Shown here piece by piece: positions 25,356 to 33,978 of a DNA stretch of 64,000 nucleotides. The position numbers and the translations under genes are program-made. Positions within the stretch are counted from its first letter, which is position 1. Every line of letters begins with the position of its first letter. Origin of the DNA: SIG589 sp045652465. GTDB lineage: Bacteria; Bacillota; Clostridia; Oscillospirales; Acutalibacteraceae. The DNA lies in assembly GCA_045652465.1 (NCBI GenBank), contig JAZRUI010000010.1:154774-218773 (forward strand). Reading direction: 5' to 3'. The notes below the pieces were generated by a model that saw only the letters and a list, made by a program, of their open reading frames with translations, was not told the origin of the DNA and made no database searches.

Positions 25356-26081
25356 TTAGAAGAACATTGCTATTCCGCTGATTATCATACCAATATAGAT
25401 AACCAGTTTTAGTTTTTGGCTATCGAGTTTATCAAAGACAAGCCTGCCTAAAGAATCGCCTGCCATACAACCCACAATACCAATAGCGGCAAAAATTAAA
25501 ATATCGGTGTTTATAATGCCGTTTATGATTCGGTTTGTCGTGCTGTACAAATTGGTGAAGCAAAAATAGAACTGTATGGTCGCGAAATATGTAAGCTTAT
25601 CGTGGGTCGCGTGGGTTAAATAGAGCACCGCGGGAGGTCCGCCGGTTGCGAAAAGGCCTCCGAGTGTGCCACCCAAGGCACCCGCCATAACACCGCTCAA
25701 CACGGTGGGGCGCAGTTTAATGCGCTTGTTGAAGAAAAGGAAATAAAGGCTCAAAAGGATAAGCACAACGCCGAGCAGTTTTTTGAATATATCGCTCGAA
25801 ACATGAGCCGAAAAATAAACCGCGATGGGTATCGACACGAGCGCCGCACACATCATAGGCAACGCCGTTTTAAAAGAAATGTTTTTTCGATAACGAACGG
25901 CGTTATAGGATGCGGTTGCGCACGCAAACAGCGATGACACCGCCGTGGCAGCCGTATGGCTCGGCAGGAAGAGAGGCAAAAACATAATAACGAAAATGCC
26001 AAGTCCGAAGCCGCTGACGCGCTGGACAAAGCCGCCGCCTGCGCCAACTAATATTAGCAATAAAATTAGAATCGGATCCAC
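25356..26081 (-). CDS. TauE/SafE family sulfite/anion exporter
   Basis: 241 residues and about eight hydrophobic segments, with the paired family repeats AGGGFVQRVSGFGLGIFVIM and GALGGTLGGLFATGGPPAVLY. The family exports sulfite, sulfoacetate or related organic anions. Translation starts at GTG 26081 after GGAGGAG, 3 nt past the stop of the AlaX-like gene, so it is the last gene of the asparaginase-AlaX-TauE operon. The substrate is unknown. Confidence 0.9.
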   Translation of the reverse strand: MDPILILLLILVGAGGGFVQRVSGFGLGIFVIMFLPLFLPSHTAATAVSSLFACATASYNAVRYRKNISFKTALPMMCAALVSIPIAVYFSAHVSSDIFKKLLGVVLILLSLYFLFFNKRIKLRPTVLSGVMAGALGGTLGGLFATGGPPAVLYLTHATHDKLTYFATIQFYFCFTNLYSTTNRIINGIINTDILIFAAIGIVGCMAGDSLGRLVFDKLDSQKLKLVIYIGMIISGIAMFF

Positions 26082-26084
26082 CTA

Positions 26085-27242
26085 TTATTCTCCTCCTAAC
26101 AAATTCAAAACAAATTCGCGGAGCGTTTCGGGCTCGTTTGCGGCGAGTTTGCCTTGGGCATAGTCGTTCTTGCCGCCGCCCTTTCCCTCGAAGGCTCGGT
26201 TTAATTCCGAAACGAGGGGGCGAACATCGCCCTCTTTGCTGCAAAGGACATACATATATCCATCTTCTGCCTTTGAAAGCAAGACGCAAAGCGAATAGGA
26301 ATCGTTAAGACTGTTAGCGCAATAGCGCATTTCATCAAAGGAAAGGTTCTCTCCATAAGCGAGGAGATTTCCGCCGATTTCTTCTCGCTTTAGCTCATAA
26401 AGCGCTAATCGGCGCGCAAGGTTTTGGTTTTCGGCGCGAAGGTTTTTAAGGTCCTCGGCTGCCTTTTCGGCTGCCGCCAAGACTCCGTCGCGCGGGGCTT
26501 TATAAAGCGCCATAAGCTTTTTATTATCGGCGTTTAGCGCGGCATAATCCATAAGCGCGGTTACGCCCGCGAGCATCTCGACCCTTGTTCCCTGCTTGTT
26601 GGGATAAAAATCGATTACCTTGATTATTCCCGCCTCGCCGCTCGAATTTAGATGCGGAGCGCAGCAGGCGCAGCAATCTATATCGCCGATTTTAACAATG
26701 CGGGTATCATCCCCGAGTTCTATTTTGCTACGATATTCGAGGGTTTCAAGCTCCTCGCCTGCGGGATAAAAAGCAGTTATGGGAACATTCTTGAAAATGG
26801 CTTTGTTGGATTCGGATTCAACCCTTTCAATATCGCCCTTTGAAAGCGAGCCACTGAAATCAACCGACATAACGCGCTCGCCCATATGGAAGCCGATATT
26901 ATCGAAGCCGAAAAGAGAATGCACAACGCCCGAAAGGATATGCTCGGCGGTATGGCTTTGCATTCGGCTATAGCGCAGCTCCCAATCGATTTCGCCTAAA
27001 ACCTCGGCGCCTACGGTTAGGGGCTTTTCGGTTTTATGAAGGATTATATTTCCCTCGCGTTTAACAAAAGAAACGGCGGCGCCACCTATTGTTCCCTCAT
27101 CGGAAGCCTGCCCTCCGCCTTCGGGGAAGAATGCGGTTTTATCAAGTTGCACCCAATATTCGCCATTTGTTTCGGTTGAACTCAAAACCGTTGCCTTAAA
27201 GCTTTTTAGATAGGAATCGGTTTCATATAATCGCTCGGTCAC
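26085..27242 (-). CDS. AlaX-type alanyl-tRNA editing protein with DHHA1 domain
   Basis: 385 residues similar to the editing half of alanyl-tRNA synthetase: FFPEGGGQASDEG (about 40-52), the zinc motif HTAEH and CCACCAPH, and a C-terminal DHHA1-type domain ending GGGKNDYAQGK. It should deacylate Ser- or Gly-tRNA(Ala) in trans. The GTG at 27242 is chosen as the start because GGAGG lies 8 nt before it and it begins 1 nt past the asparaginase stop; the longer frame uses a TTG inside the upstream gene. Confidence 0.9.
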   Translation of the reverse strand: MTERLYETDSYLKSFKATVLSSTETNGEYWVQLDKTAFFPEGGGQASDEGTIGGAAVSFVKREGNIILHKTEKPLTVGAEVLGEIDWELRYSRMQSHTAEHILSGVVHSLFGFDNIGFHMGERVMSVDFSGSLSKGDIERVESESNKAIFKNVPITAFYPAGEELETLEYRSKIELGDDTRIVKIGDIDCCACCAPHLNSSGEAGIIKVIDFYPNKQGTRVEMLAGVTALMDYAALNADNKKLMALYKAPRDGVLAAAEKAAEDLKNLRAENQNLARRLALYELKREEIGGNLLAYGENLSFDEMRYCANSLNDSYSLCVLLSKAEDGYMYVLCSKEGDVRPLVSELNRAFEGKGGGKNDYAQGKLAANEPETLREFVLNLLGGE

Positions 27243-27243
27243 G

Positions 27244-28308
27244 CTATTCGCCTCCTTTATAAGCATCTTCAAAGTTGCATTCGTTTTTTATGAAATCCAT
27301 TCGCTCATCCTTTTCCAGGAGCGAATAGGCTATAAGCAGTTTTGCATAGGCGGTTTCTTTAGAGCATCCGTTTAGGAAGTTGATTCTTTTTCCGCCCTTT
27401 TCGGCGCTCGCAATTTGGTCTATAGTTTCATAGCTTCCCTTTCTTGCGATTGAAGGGAAAAAGAATATATCGGTTTCATCTTTTTCCGCCATTGATAAAA
27501 GATGAATAATCGAATTCTCGCCGCCGTTTGCATTGGCGGTTCCCGAATGATATGCGCCATGGAGCACGGCGCGGAAGTTTGATATGTTAAATGCGGTATA
27601 GTTAATGCCGACATAAGGCTCTATCATCAAAACGCATTCACACAAGTTTGGTGACAGGCAAAGGAAGGGTTTGCAATTTTTAGGGTTATAAAGTTCTTTT
27701 GCCTTTTTAAGCACCCAAGAAAATCCCGATTCGCTCATTATGGGGAGTTCGATTGCGCCAACGCTCTCGAAATCCTCGCTATAATGCTCGCACTGGCGAA
27801 TTCTTGAGGCTAAATGGATAAGGGTTTGCCCGCTCTTGATATTCCTATAAGAAACATAAATATTAGGCACAATTCCCCTAGAAATACATTCAACCGCAAC
27901 GCGGAAATTATCGTTTCCGTTGGAACGGGAATTGGATAAAGGCGCGTTTGCCGAAACGAAGAAAACGGGCAAATCGGTTCCCGCTAAAAGTTGGGCGAAA
28001 AGCGCCGCGGAAAAAGCGAGAGTATCGGTTCCATGGGCTATGATAACGCCGCAAAAATCCTCGCGAGAGATGTTATCCAAATAGGTCTTTATCATTAAAT
28101 TCCATGAATCGACCGTTAGATTCTCGCTTAAAAGTCCAAGATTTTCGCAAACGAAAAATTCCGCGCTTTTAGAAAACGAAGATTCGGTTTTTCTAAAGTT
28201 TTCGATTAAAAGCGAAGCCGCGCCCGAATCGACCGACAGGTTGCCATCGATATTAAGCGAGGTGCAAATCGTTCCGCCAACGGGGATTAGCAAAATCTTT
28301 CTACCCAT
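27244..28308 (-). CDS. L-asparaginase (type I, cytoplasmic)
   Basis: 354 residues, no signal peptide. Catalytic threonine motifs IPVGGTICTS (Thr13) and IIAHGTDTLAFSA are intact, with SNGNDNF between. It releases ammonia and aspartate from asparagine. The start at 28308 is set by GGAGG four nt upstream; the 15-codon longer frame runs through the preceding terminator. It heads an operon with AlaX-like and TauE genes and lies just after the gatB terminator, so a tie to asparagine/aspartyl-tRNA metabolism is possible. Confidence 0.9.
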   Translation of the reverse strand: MGRKILLIPVGGTICTSLNIDGNLSVDSGAASLLIENFRKTESSFSKSAEFFVCENLGLLSENLTVDSWNLMIKTYLDNISREDFCGVIIAHGTDTLAFSAALFAQLLAGTDLPVFFVSANAPLSNSRSNGNDNFRVAVECISRGIVPNIYVSYRNIKSGQTLIHLASRIRQCEHYSEDFESVGAIELPIMSESGFSWVLKKAKELYNPKNCKPFLCLSPNLCECVLMIEPYVGINYTAFNISNFRAVLHGAYHSGTANANGGENSIIHLLSMAEKDETDIFFFPSIARKGSYETIDQIASAEKGGKRINFLNGCSKETAYAKLLIAYSLLEKDERMDFIKNECNFEDAYKGGE

Positions 28309-28323
28309 AGTTCCTCCAAAACA

Positions 28324-28355
28324 CAGTGGGAGTAATGAAAAGATTACTCCCACTG
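28324..28355 (-). terminator. Intrinsic terminator of the aspS-gatC/gatA/gatB operon
   Basis: CAGTGGGAGTAAT (28324-28336) and ATTACTCCCACTG (28343-28355), perfect 13-bp stem with a 6-nt loop, after the gatB stop and followed by GTGTTTTGG. Read-through to the asparaginase gene is possible, as that gene has no clear promoter of its own. Confidence 0.8.
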
Positions 28356-28362
28356 CTAAAAC

Positions 28363-29787
28363 TTAAAGCTTTGCGAGTTTATCCTCGAGGATATCCTTGA
28401 TTACAGAGGGATCTCCTGCGCCCTTGAGTTCCTTCATACAAGCTCCGAACAAGGCCTGCTTTGCTTTAACCTTGCCGTTCTTATAGTCCTCAACGGCTTG
28501 AGTGTTCTCGCCGATAATTCTTTCTATAATGCTCTCGATTGCGGAGGAATCAACCTTGCGATCAAGGGCGTTTTCTTTACAGTATGCAACGGGGTCAACA
28601 TCATCTTCAACAACGGCAATTAAAATCTTCTTGCCGGCGCCGCGGTTGATGGAGCCGCTATCTACCATTTTAATAATTGCTGCTAACTTTTCAGCCGAGA
28701 GCGAAACATCGTTTAGGCTCTTGCCATCCTTGCGAAGAACGCCTGCCAGGTCGGTTAATATCCAGGTTGCGGCATCCTTTGCCTTGCAGTCGAGGGCAAC
28801 AACATCATCAAGAAGGCGACTAACCTTATGATTTTGAACCAAAAGTTCAATCTCCTTTTCGGTTATGCCTGCGGCGCGATATTCCTCAGCCTTTGCATCA
28901 ACCTCAACGGGCTTTTGAGCCTTGATTTGCTCGAGCCATTCATCATCAATGATGATGGGCATAAGGTTTGCATCGGGGAAATAGCGATAGTCCGCCTCGG
29001 TTTCCTTGTTTCTCATAGCGGTTGTTTTGCCGCTGACATCATCAAAACGGCGGGTTTCCTGAACGAGCTCCTCGGTTTCAAACTCGATAGCATCGATATG
29101 GCGCTGAGCCTCATACTTAATGGCGCGCTCGATAGCCTCGAACGAGCTCATATTCTTGATTTCGGTTCTAACGCCGAACTGCTCGCTGCCCTCGGGGCGA
29201 ACCGAAATGTTAACATCGCAACGCATTGCGCCCTCTTCGCATTCCGAGATGCCGCCCGAGCGGAACATTGATTTTAACTTGTTGAGATAAACCAAAACCT
29301 CTTCAGCGCTGCGGAAATCAGGCTGGGTTACGATTTCGATAAGCGGAACGCTGGTTCGGTTAAAGTCAACGAGCGATACCTTGCCCTCATGAACGAGCTT
29401 ACCTGCATCCTCTTCCATATGGATTTGCTTGATGCGGATATCGCGGTTACCCTGCGAGGTTTTTAGGGTTACGCAGCCGTTAGTGCAAATAGGATGGTTA
29501 AGCTGGGTTATTTGATAAGCGCAGGGCAAATCGGGATAATAATAGTTTTTCTTATCGAAGGTTGTATAGCGGCTGATTTCGCAGTTAAGCATAAGACCTG
29601 CTGTTACTGCGAGTTCAACAACGCGCTTGTTCATAACGGGAAGCATTCCCGGCATACCGCTGCAAGCGGGGCAAACGCAATCATTGGGCTCGTTTGCTGC
29701 CGAATGACCTCCGCAAGAGCAGAAGATTTTAGATTCGGTGCTAAGCTCAACATGGGTTTCAAGACCGATTACGATTTCGTAGTTCAT
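28363..29787 (-). CDS. gatB: Asp-tRNA(Asn)/Glu-tRNA(Gln) amidotransferase subunit B
   Basis: 474 residues, the usual GatB length. GatB phosphorylates and amidates the misacylated tRNA. Signature stretches are intact: YEIVIGLETHVEL, YYYPDLPCAYQITQ, EEDAGKLVHEG, MRCDVNISVRPEG and the C-terminal YqeY-like tail domain. The start is ATG 29787, 1 nt past the gatA stop. It is the last gene of the aspS-gatC, gatA, gatB operon. Confidence 0.97.
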   Translation of the reverse strand: MNYEIVIGLETHVELSTESKIFCSCGGHSAANEPNDCVCPACSGMPGMLPVMNKRVVELAVTAGLMLNCEISRYTTFDKKNYYYPDLPCAYQITQLNHPICTNGCVTLKTSQGNRDIRIKQIHMEEDAGKLVHEGKVSLVDFNRTSVPLIEIVTQPDFRSAEEVLVYLNKLKSMFRSGGISECEEGAMRCDVNISVRPEGSEQFGVRTEIKNMSSFEAIERAIKYEAQRHIDAIEFETEELVQETRRFDDVSGKTTAMRNKETEADYRYFPDANLMPIIIDDEWLEQIKAQKPVEVDAKAEEYRAAGITEKEIELLVQNHKVSRLLDDVVALDCKAKDAATWILTDLAGVLRKDGKSLNDVSLSAEKLAAIIKMVDSGSINRGAGKKILIAVVEDDVDPVAYCKENALDRKVDSSAIESIIERIIGENTQAVEDYKNGKVKAKQALFGACMKELKGAGDPSVIKDILEDKLAKL

Positions 29788-29788
29788 A

Positions 29789-30973
29789 TTATTCACCCAT
29801 CCTTTCGGTTGCGCCTGCAAGGCTTAAGAGAAGGCTATCATCAAAATGCTTACCCATAAGCTGAACGCCGCCGCTAACAAGCGCGGGAACGCCTATGAGG
29901 TTTGCGGTTGCTGTGAACTCGCCCTCGGCGAACACCTTCATAAAGGCATCCTTAATATCATAGGCCTCATAGGAGGTTTTGCTGCATGCGGGAATAAGAA
30001 CCGCATCATAATCCTTCATAAGCTCTTCAAAACGCTCGGCAATAACGCGGCGAATCTTTAGGGATTTGCCATAGCAAGCATCATAGCGGTTTTTGGAGAG
30101 AACATCGGAGCCATAGAGGATAACTGCCTTGGTTAGGAAGTTGAAGCCTTCGGTTCTGGTGTTAACATAGAGCTCATCAATATTTCTATATTCCTTTGCG
30201 CGGAAACCGAACTTAACGCCATCATAGCGCGAAACATTGTTGCAGGTTTCGGCGGTCATAAGGATTTGCCAAGCTGTATTGGCGATGGAGAAGAAATCAA
30301 GCGAGATTTCTAAAACGGTTACTCCGTTTGCGCGAAGCTTATCAGCAAAGGAGAAAACCTTTGCGCGGGTTGCTTCATCGGCTTTTTCTAAAAGCTCTTT
30401 AACTATGCAAACCTTTTTGCCCGAAACATTCGCATCGGCGGAATAATCATAGGATTTATTTCTAATGCTTGTTCCATCCTTTTCATCATGGCCTGCAATA
30501 GTCTTCATAATTTCGGCAACGCCTGCGGCATCGGCGGCATAAACGCCAAGCTGCTCGCCCGAAGCGGCGGGTGAAACGATGCCATAGCGCGAAACTGTTC
30601 CATAGGTCGGCTTTAAGAAGCTAACGCCCGAGAGCGCTGCTGCGCGGCGGGTTGAACCGTTAACATCAACGCCTAAAGCTGCCTTAACTTCGCCGTTCTT
30701 TACGAGCTCGGCTGCGGCGCCGCGGATGGTTTCATCCTTATTTGCATAATAGGAAAACTCGCCGCAAAGGTCGAGAGAAAACTCGCCAACATGGGTTTTG
30801 CCCGAAACCGAATATCCCTTTTCTTCCAAACGGGTTACTGCTTCGGCGCTGAAGAGCGGCTTAAAGCCCTCTAAAATGCGGGAACCTGCAGTAGTCGGTG
30901 CGTCCTTAACAAGAATGGTATCCTCAACTGCAATATTTCCCTTATCGGTTAATTTTGTTGCATAATATTTCAT
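29789..30973 (-). CDS. gatA: Divergent GatA-like amidase subunit, signature motif lost
   Basis: 394 residues, against about 485 for typical GatA; roughly the first 55 are missing. Alignment by eye to GatA is clear (ILVKDA for the catalytic Lys region, LKPTYGTVSRYGIVSPAAS, SRYDGVKFGFRA, GVPALVSGGVQLMGKHFDD). The nucleophile region reads DVNGSTRRAAA, keeping the Ser of DTGGSIRQ. The amidase signature GGSSGGSAAAVAAG is replaced by ETIRGAAAELVKNGE, so the cis-serine is gone. Glutaminase activity is therefore doubtful. It lies 15 nt after the aspS-gatC fusion and 1 nt before gatB, so it is still positioned as the complex's A subunit. Confidence 0.85.
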   Translation of the reverse strand: MKYYATKLTDKGNIAVEDTILVKDAPTTAGSRILEGFKPLFSAEAVTRLEEKGYSVSGKTHVGEFSLDLCGEFSYYANKDETIRGAAAELVKNGEVKAALGVDVNGSTRRAAALSGVSFLKPTYGTVSRYGIVSPAASGEQLGVYAADAAGVAEIMKTIAGHDEKDGTSIRNKSYDYSADANVSGKKVCIVKELLEKADEATRAKVFSFADKLRANGVTVLEISLDFFSIANTAWQILMTAETCNNVSRYDGVKFGFRAKEYRNIDELYVNTRTEGFNFLTKAVILYGSDVLSKNRYDACYGKSLKIRRVIAERFEELMKDYDAVLIPACSKTSYEAYDIKDAFMKVFAEGEFTATANLIGVPALVSGGVQLMGKHFDDSLLLSLAGATERMGE

Positions 30974-30988
30974 CTAAAACGCACCTCC

Positions 30989-33064
30989 TTACTTAACAAG
31001 TCGCGGAACCTGCCAGCTATCCTCGCTGCGCTCGGGAGCACCCGAAAGCAGGCTCTCTCTCGAAAACGGCTGCTTGCGCTCATCCTCGCGGAGGACATTG
31101 GTCATAGGCATAACATAAATCATTTCTTCGGTGTTCTCGGTGTCAACAGTGGCAAGAGTTGCCTCGCTGTCGAGCATCGATTTGAAGATATCCTGCATAA
31201 CTGCCTCTTCATCATCCGAGAGGGCAATTTGGTTGAGCTGCTGGGCATTCGAGAAGGTGCTGCGCTTATCCCCTACCTTCTTTGCTCCGCCGCTTGCTCC
31301 TGCACGGGCTGCGAGGGCACTGTTGTTGCCAAGCAAATGAACATCCTCTAGCTGCTGATTGGTTACCTCACTCGGTGCGCCAAGGAGAAGGTCCTGCGCG
31401 TTGCCGTTGAGCGGGAATGCAATAACATCGAGAATCTTTTCTTCATCGGTTAAGAGCATAACCATACGGTCGATACCGGGAGCCATACCTGCATGGGGCG
31501 GTGCACCGTATTGGAATGCTGTGTAAAGTGCGTTGAAGCGAGATTTAAGCTCGGATTCGGAATAGCCTGCAATCTCGAACGCCTTTTTCATAATATCAAT
31601 ATCGTGGTTACGAACTGCGCCTGATGCGAGCTCGATACCGTTACAAACGAGGTCATACTGATATGCGAGAACCTCGGTCGGGTCGTCACCCTCGAGAGCC
31701 TTCATTCCGCCCTGCGGCATCGAGAAGGGGTTATGAGTGAAGATAGTGTCGCCCGTTTCCTCATCGATTTCATACATCGGGAAATCAACAATAAAGCAAA
31801 ATTCAAATGCATCATCGCGGATAAGGTCGAGCTGCTCCTTGCGGGCAAGCCAAGAACGGATATGGCCCGCTTTTTTCTCGGTATCGTTCTTTTTATCATC
31901 GCAAATAAAGAACAGGGTTTCGCCCTCTTTAACACCTGTCAGCTCGGTTATTTCAGCCTTTTTAGCATCCGAGAGGAACTTGGCGATGGGGCCTATGAAG
32001 GCGCCATCCTTAAGGGTTATATAACCAAGACCGCCAAGGCCAACCTCGGCGCTGGTTGCGAATTTTAGGGAATCCTCAAAGAACTTGTTGGATTTTCCGC
32101 GACAGTCAGCAACGATTCCGCGAACGGGGCGTCCCTTAAATGCGGGGAAATCAACCTCGGCGAAAAATGCGGTTAAATCGCAAATGATAAGCGGGTTGCG
32201 AAGGTCGGGCTTATCGGAGCCATATTTCATCATCGACTCGGCATAGGTAATGCGGCGGAAGGGCTTCTCGGTTACCTTTTTGTTCGAGAAGGTTTTGAAG
32301 GTGTCATAGATAACATCCTCGCAAACCTCTAAAACCTCTTCTTGGGTTGCGAAAGCCATCTCAAAGTCGAGCTGATAGAATTCGCCGGGAGAACGGTCGG
32401 CGCGGGCATCCTCATCGCGGAAGCAGGGCGCAACCTGGAAATAACGGTCGAATCCCGAAACCATAAGCAGCTGCTTGAACTGCTGCGGAGCCTGCGGGAG
32501 CGCATAGAACTTGCCCGGATGCTTGCGGCTGGGAACGAGGAAGTCGCGAGCGCCTTCGGGCGAGGATGCGGTTAGAATCGGGGTTTGCATATCGAGGAAG
32601 TTCTTATCCTCCATCTTATTGCGAAGATGGCGAATAATCTTCGAACGCATTACAAGATTATCATGGTTTTTAGGATTGCGGAGGTCGAGATAACGGAATT
32701 TGAGGCGCAGCTCATCCTTGCTCTGGCGCGATGCGCGAACATCGAACGGGAGCATATTTTGGCTCTTGCCGAGAATTGTTAACTCATTGGCAACGAGCTC
32801 AACGCGGCCTGTTGCAATCTTTGCGTTAACGGTTTCTTCATCGCGCTTTTCAACAACGCCGGTTACCGAAATAACGGTTTCACGGTTTACATTTTTAACA
32901 AGCGCCTCGTTATGAACAACAACCTGGGTTACGCCTGTGTAGTCGCGCAGGTCGATGAAGATAACGCCGCCGTGGTCGCGAACAACATCAACCCAGCCCG
33001 CAAGCGAAACTGTTTGGCCGATATGCTCATCACGGATATCGTTACAGAATAGTGTTCTATACAT
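30989..33064 (-). CDS. aspS: Aspartyl-tRNA synthetase fused to GatC
   Basis: 691 residues. Residues 1 to about 573 are a bacterial-type aspartyl-tRNA synthetase: OB-fold start (HIGQTVSLAGWVDVVRDHGG), class II motif 2 FRDEDARADRSPGEFYQLD, GAD insert and motif 3 GMAPGIDRMVMLL. After an Ala/Gly/Lys linker (575-605), residues about 606-691 are GatC: NQIALSDDEEAVMQDIF, VDTENTEEMIYVMPMTNVLR and SWQVPRL at the end. GatC is the linking subunit of GatCAB, so the fusion ties synthetase and amidotransferase into one particle. The ATG at 33064 is set by TAGGAGG. Controlled by the upstream T-box. Confidence 0.95.
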   Translation of the reverse strand: MYRTLFCNDIRDEHIGQTVSLAGWVDVVRDHGGVIFIDLRDYTGVTQVVVHNEALVKNVNRETVISVTGVVEKRDEETVNAKIATGRVELVANELTILGKSQNMLPFDVRASRQSKDELRLKFRYLDLRNPKNHDNLVMRSKIIRHLRNKMEDKNFLDMQTPILTASSPEGARDFLVPSRKHPGKFYALPQAPQQFKQLLMVSGFDRYFQVAPCFRDEDARADRSPGEFYQLDFEMAFATQEEVLEVCEDVIYDTFKTFSNKKVTEKPFRRITYAESMMKYGSDKPDLRNPLIICDLTAFFAEVDFPAFKGRPVRGIVADCRGKSNKFFEDSLKFATSAEVGLGGLGYITLKDGAFIGPIAKFLSDAKKAEITELTGVKEGETLFFICDDKKNDTEKKAGHIRSWLARKEQLDLIRDDAFEFCFIVDFPMYEIDEETGDTIFTHNPFSMPQGGMKALEGDDPTEVLAYQYDLVCNGIELASGAVRNHDIDIMKKAFEIAGYSESELKSRFNALYTAFQYGAPPHAGMAPGIDRMVMLLTDEEKILDVIAFPLNGNAQDLLLGAPSEVTNQQLEDVHLLGNNSALAARAGASGGAKKVGDKRSTFSNAQQLNQIALSDDEEAVMQDIFKSMLDSEATLATVDTENTEEMIYVMPMTNVLREDERKQPFSRESLLSGAPERSEDSWQVPRLVK

Positions 33065-33093
33065 GATAAAACCTCCTAATAAAACTACAAAAA

Positions 33094-33130
33094 TAAAAAG
33101 CCCCGAGAATACTATAAGTATTCCCGGGAC
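33094..33130 (-). terminator. T-box leader terminator before aspS
   Basis: On the minus strand GTCCCGGGAATAC and GTATTCTCGGGGC (33130-33118 and 33113-33101) form a strong stem followed by TTTTTATTTTT. This is the terminator half of the T-box switch, alternative to pairing with the T-box core at 33150-33166. Confidence 0.9.
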
Positions 33131-33310
33131 GAGCAAACATATTAGTTAACCCGCGGTGCCACCCGCATTGATGCTAATGAAAGCATCCTCTTTTGATTAA
33201 GTTTTGGGCTGCCGCGGAGTGTTCCCAAGCTTACTACTCATTTGAAACGCGCTTTCAGTCGCCGACGCGTTCTCCCTGACAAACTTTCCACAAAAGCCGA
33301 GTCTCCACTA
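33094..33310 (-). promoter_or_regulatory. T-box riboswitch of the aspS-gat operon
   Basis: The leader holds the T-box core GCGGGTGGCACCGCGGG at about 33150-33167 (minus strand), the GAGTAGTA element at about 33234-33242, and the downstream terminator. Uncharged tRNA(Asp) or tRNA(Asn) would bind and favour the antiterminator, turning on aspS-gatC, gatA and gatB. A GAC triplet at 33258-33260 is a candidate Asp specifier, but I could not fold stem I well enough to be sure. Confidence 0.9.
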
Positions 33311-33313
33311 ATT

Positions 33314-33341
33314 ATTATAGCAAAATCTTATGTTTTGTCAA
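33314..33341 (-). promoter_or_regulatory. Promoter of the T-box/aspS operon
   Basis: Minus strand TTGACA (33341-33336) and TATAAT (33319-33314), both perfect, spacer 16 bp, directly before the T-box leader. Confidence 0.82.
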
Positions 33342-33344
33342 CAA

Positions 33345-33881
33345 TTATTTATCCTGTTTCTCCGCCTTTAAATCCCTATAATACCTTATTGTTCCAAGGA
33401 TTAAGGATGTTATAACGGTTATTTCATAGCAAATTCCGCCGATGGATAAAAAGAGGATATCATAGGTTAGGCAAAGAGGCGATTTTATGAACATTATATC
33501 GCGGATAAGTTGAGCATTCGGCAGGGCGATGCTGATTGAATATGCAACAAGACCTGCGATGATGAAAACAGAGCGCCAGTCAGCCCAGGTTATGATTCCC
33601 GCTATCAGCATTAGTGAGCTGAAAACATAGGGCATCCAAGGGGCTTTTGCGCCCTTTTGGTTGCGGATGTAATAGGAAACACACTGAACAATCGCGATTG
33701 CGTTGAGCGCGGTTGCGGTGAAGGCACCCAAAAGGGTGTAGTGGATTGCAAAAACAACCGAGGTTACAATTTCAACACACACGATTCGCTTAGCGGATTT
33801 TTGCTGAAACGATATAAAGCCTAAAATAACAGCGATGCCGCCCAAAATTTGGCCTATTATGTAGCCTGTTTGACCAAACAT
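33345..33881 (-). CDS. YgjV family inner membrane protein
   Basis: 178 residues with about six hydrophobic helices: GYIIGQILGGIAVILGFISF at the start, VTSVVFAIHYTLLGAFTATALN next, and a C-terminal LSIGGICYEITVITSLILG. This matches the uncharacterised YgjV/Imp family. It ends only 4 nt from the -35 box of the aspS promoter. AGGGGATAAGA precedes the start. Function unknown in the family. Confidence 0.85.
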   Translation of the reverse strand: MFGQTGYIIGQILGGIAVILGFISFQQKSAKRIVCVEIVTSVVFAIHYTLLGAFTATALNAIAIVQCVSYYIRNQKGAKAPWMPYVFSSLMLIAGIITWADWRSVFIIAGLVAYSISIALPNAQLIRDIMFIKSPLCLTYDILFLSIGGICYEITVITSLILGTIRYYRDLKAEKQDK

Positions 33882-33918
33882 ATTCTTATCCCCTGCTTTT
33901 TAAATAATTAGTCCTTCA

Positions 33919-33947
33919 AAAACCACCATCGGTAGGATGGTGGTTTT
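33919..33947 (-). terminator. Intrinsic terminator of the V-ATPase operon
   Basis: AAAACCACCATC (33919-33930) and GATGGTGGTTTT (33936-33947), perfect 12-bp stem, 5-nt loop, then TTTTT on the minus strand. It follows the ntpK stop at 33979 and precedes ygjV. Confidence 0.88.
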
Positions 33948-33978
33948 TTACTAATGCAAATATAAAATTTTGTTTTGA

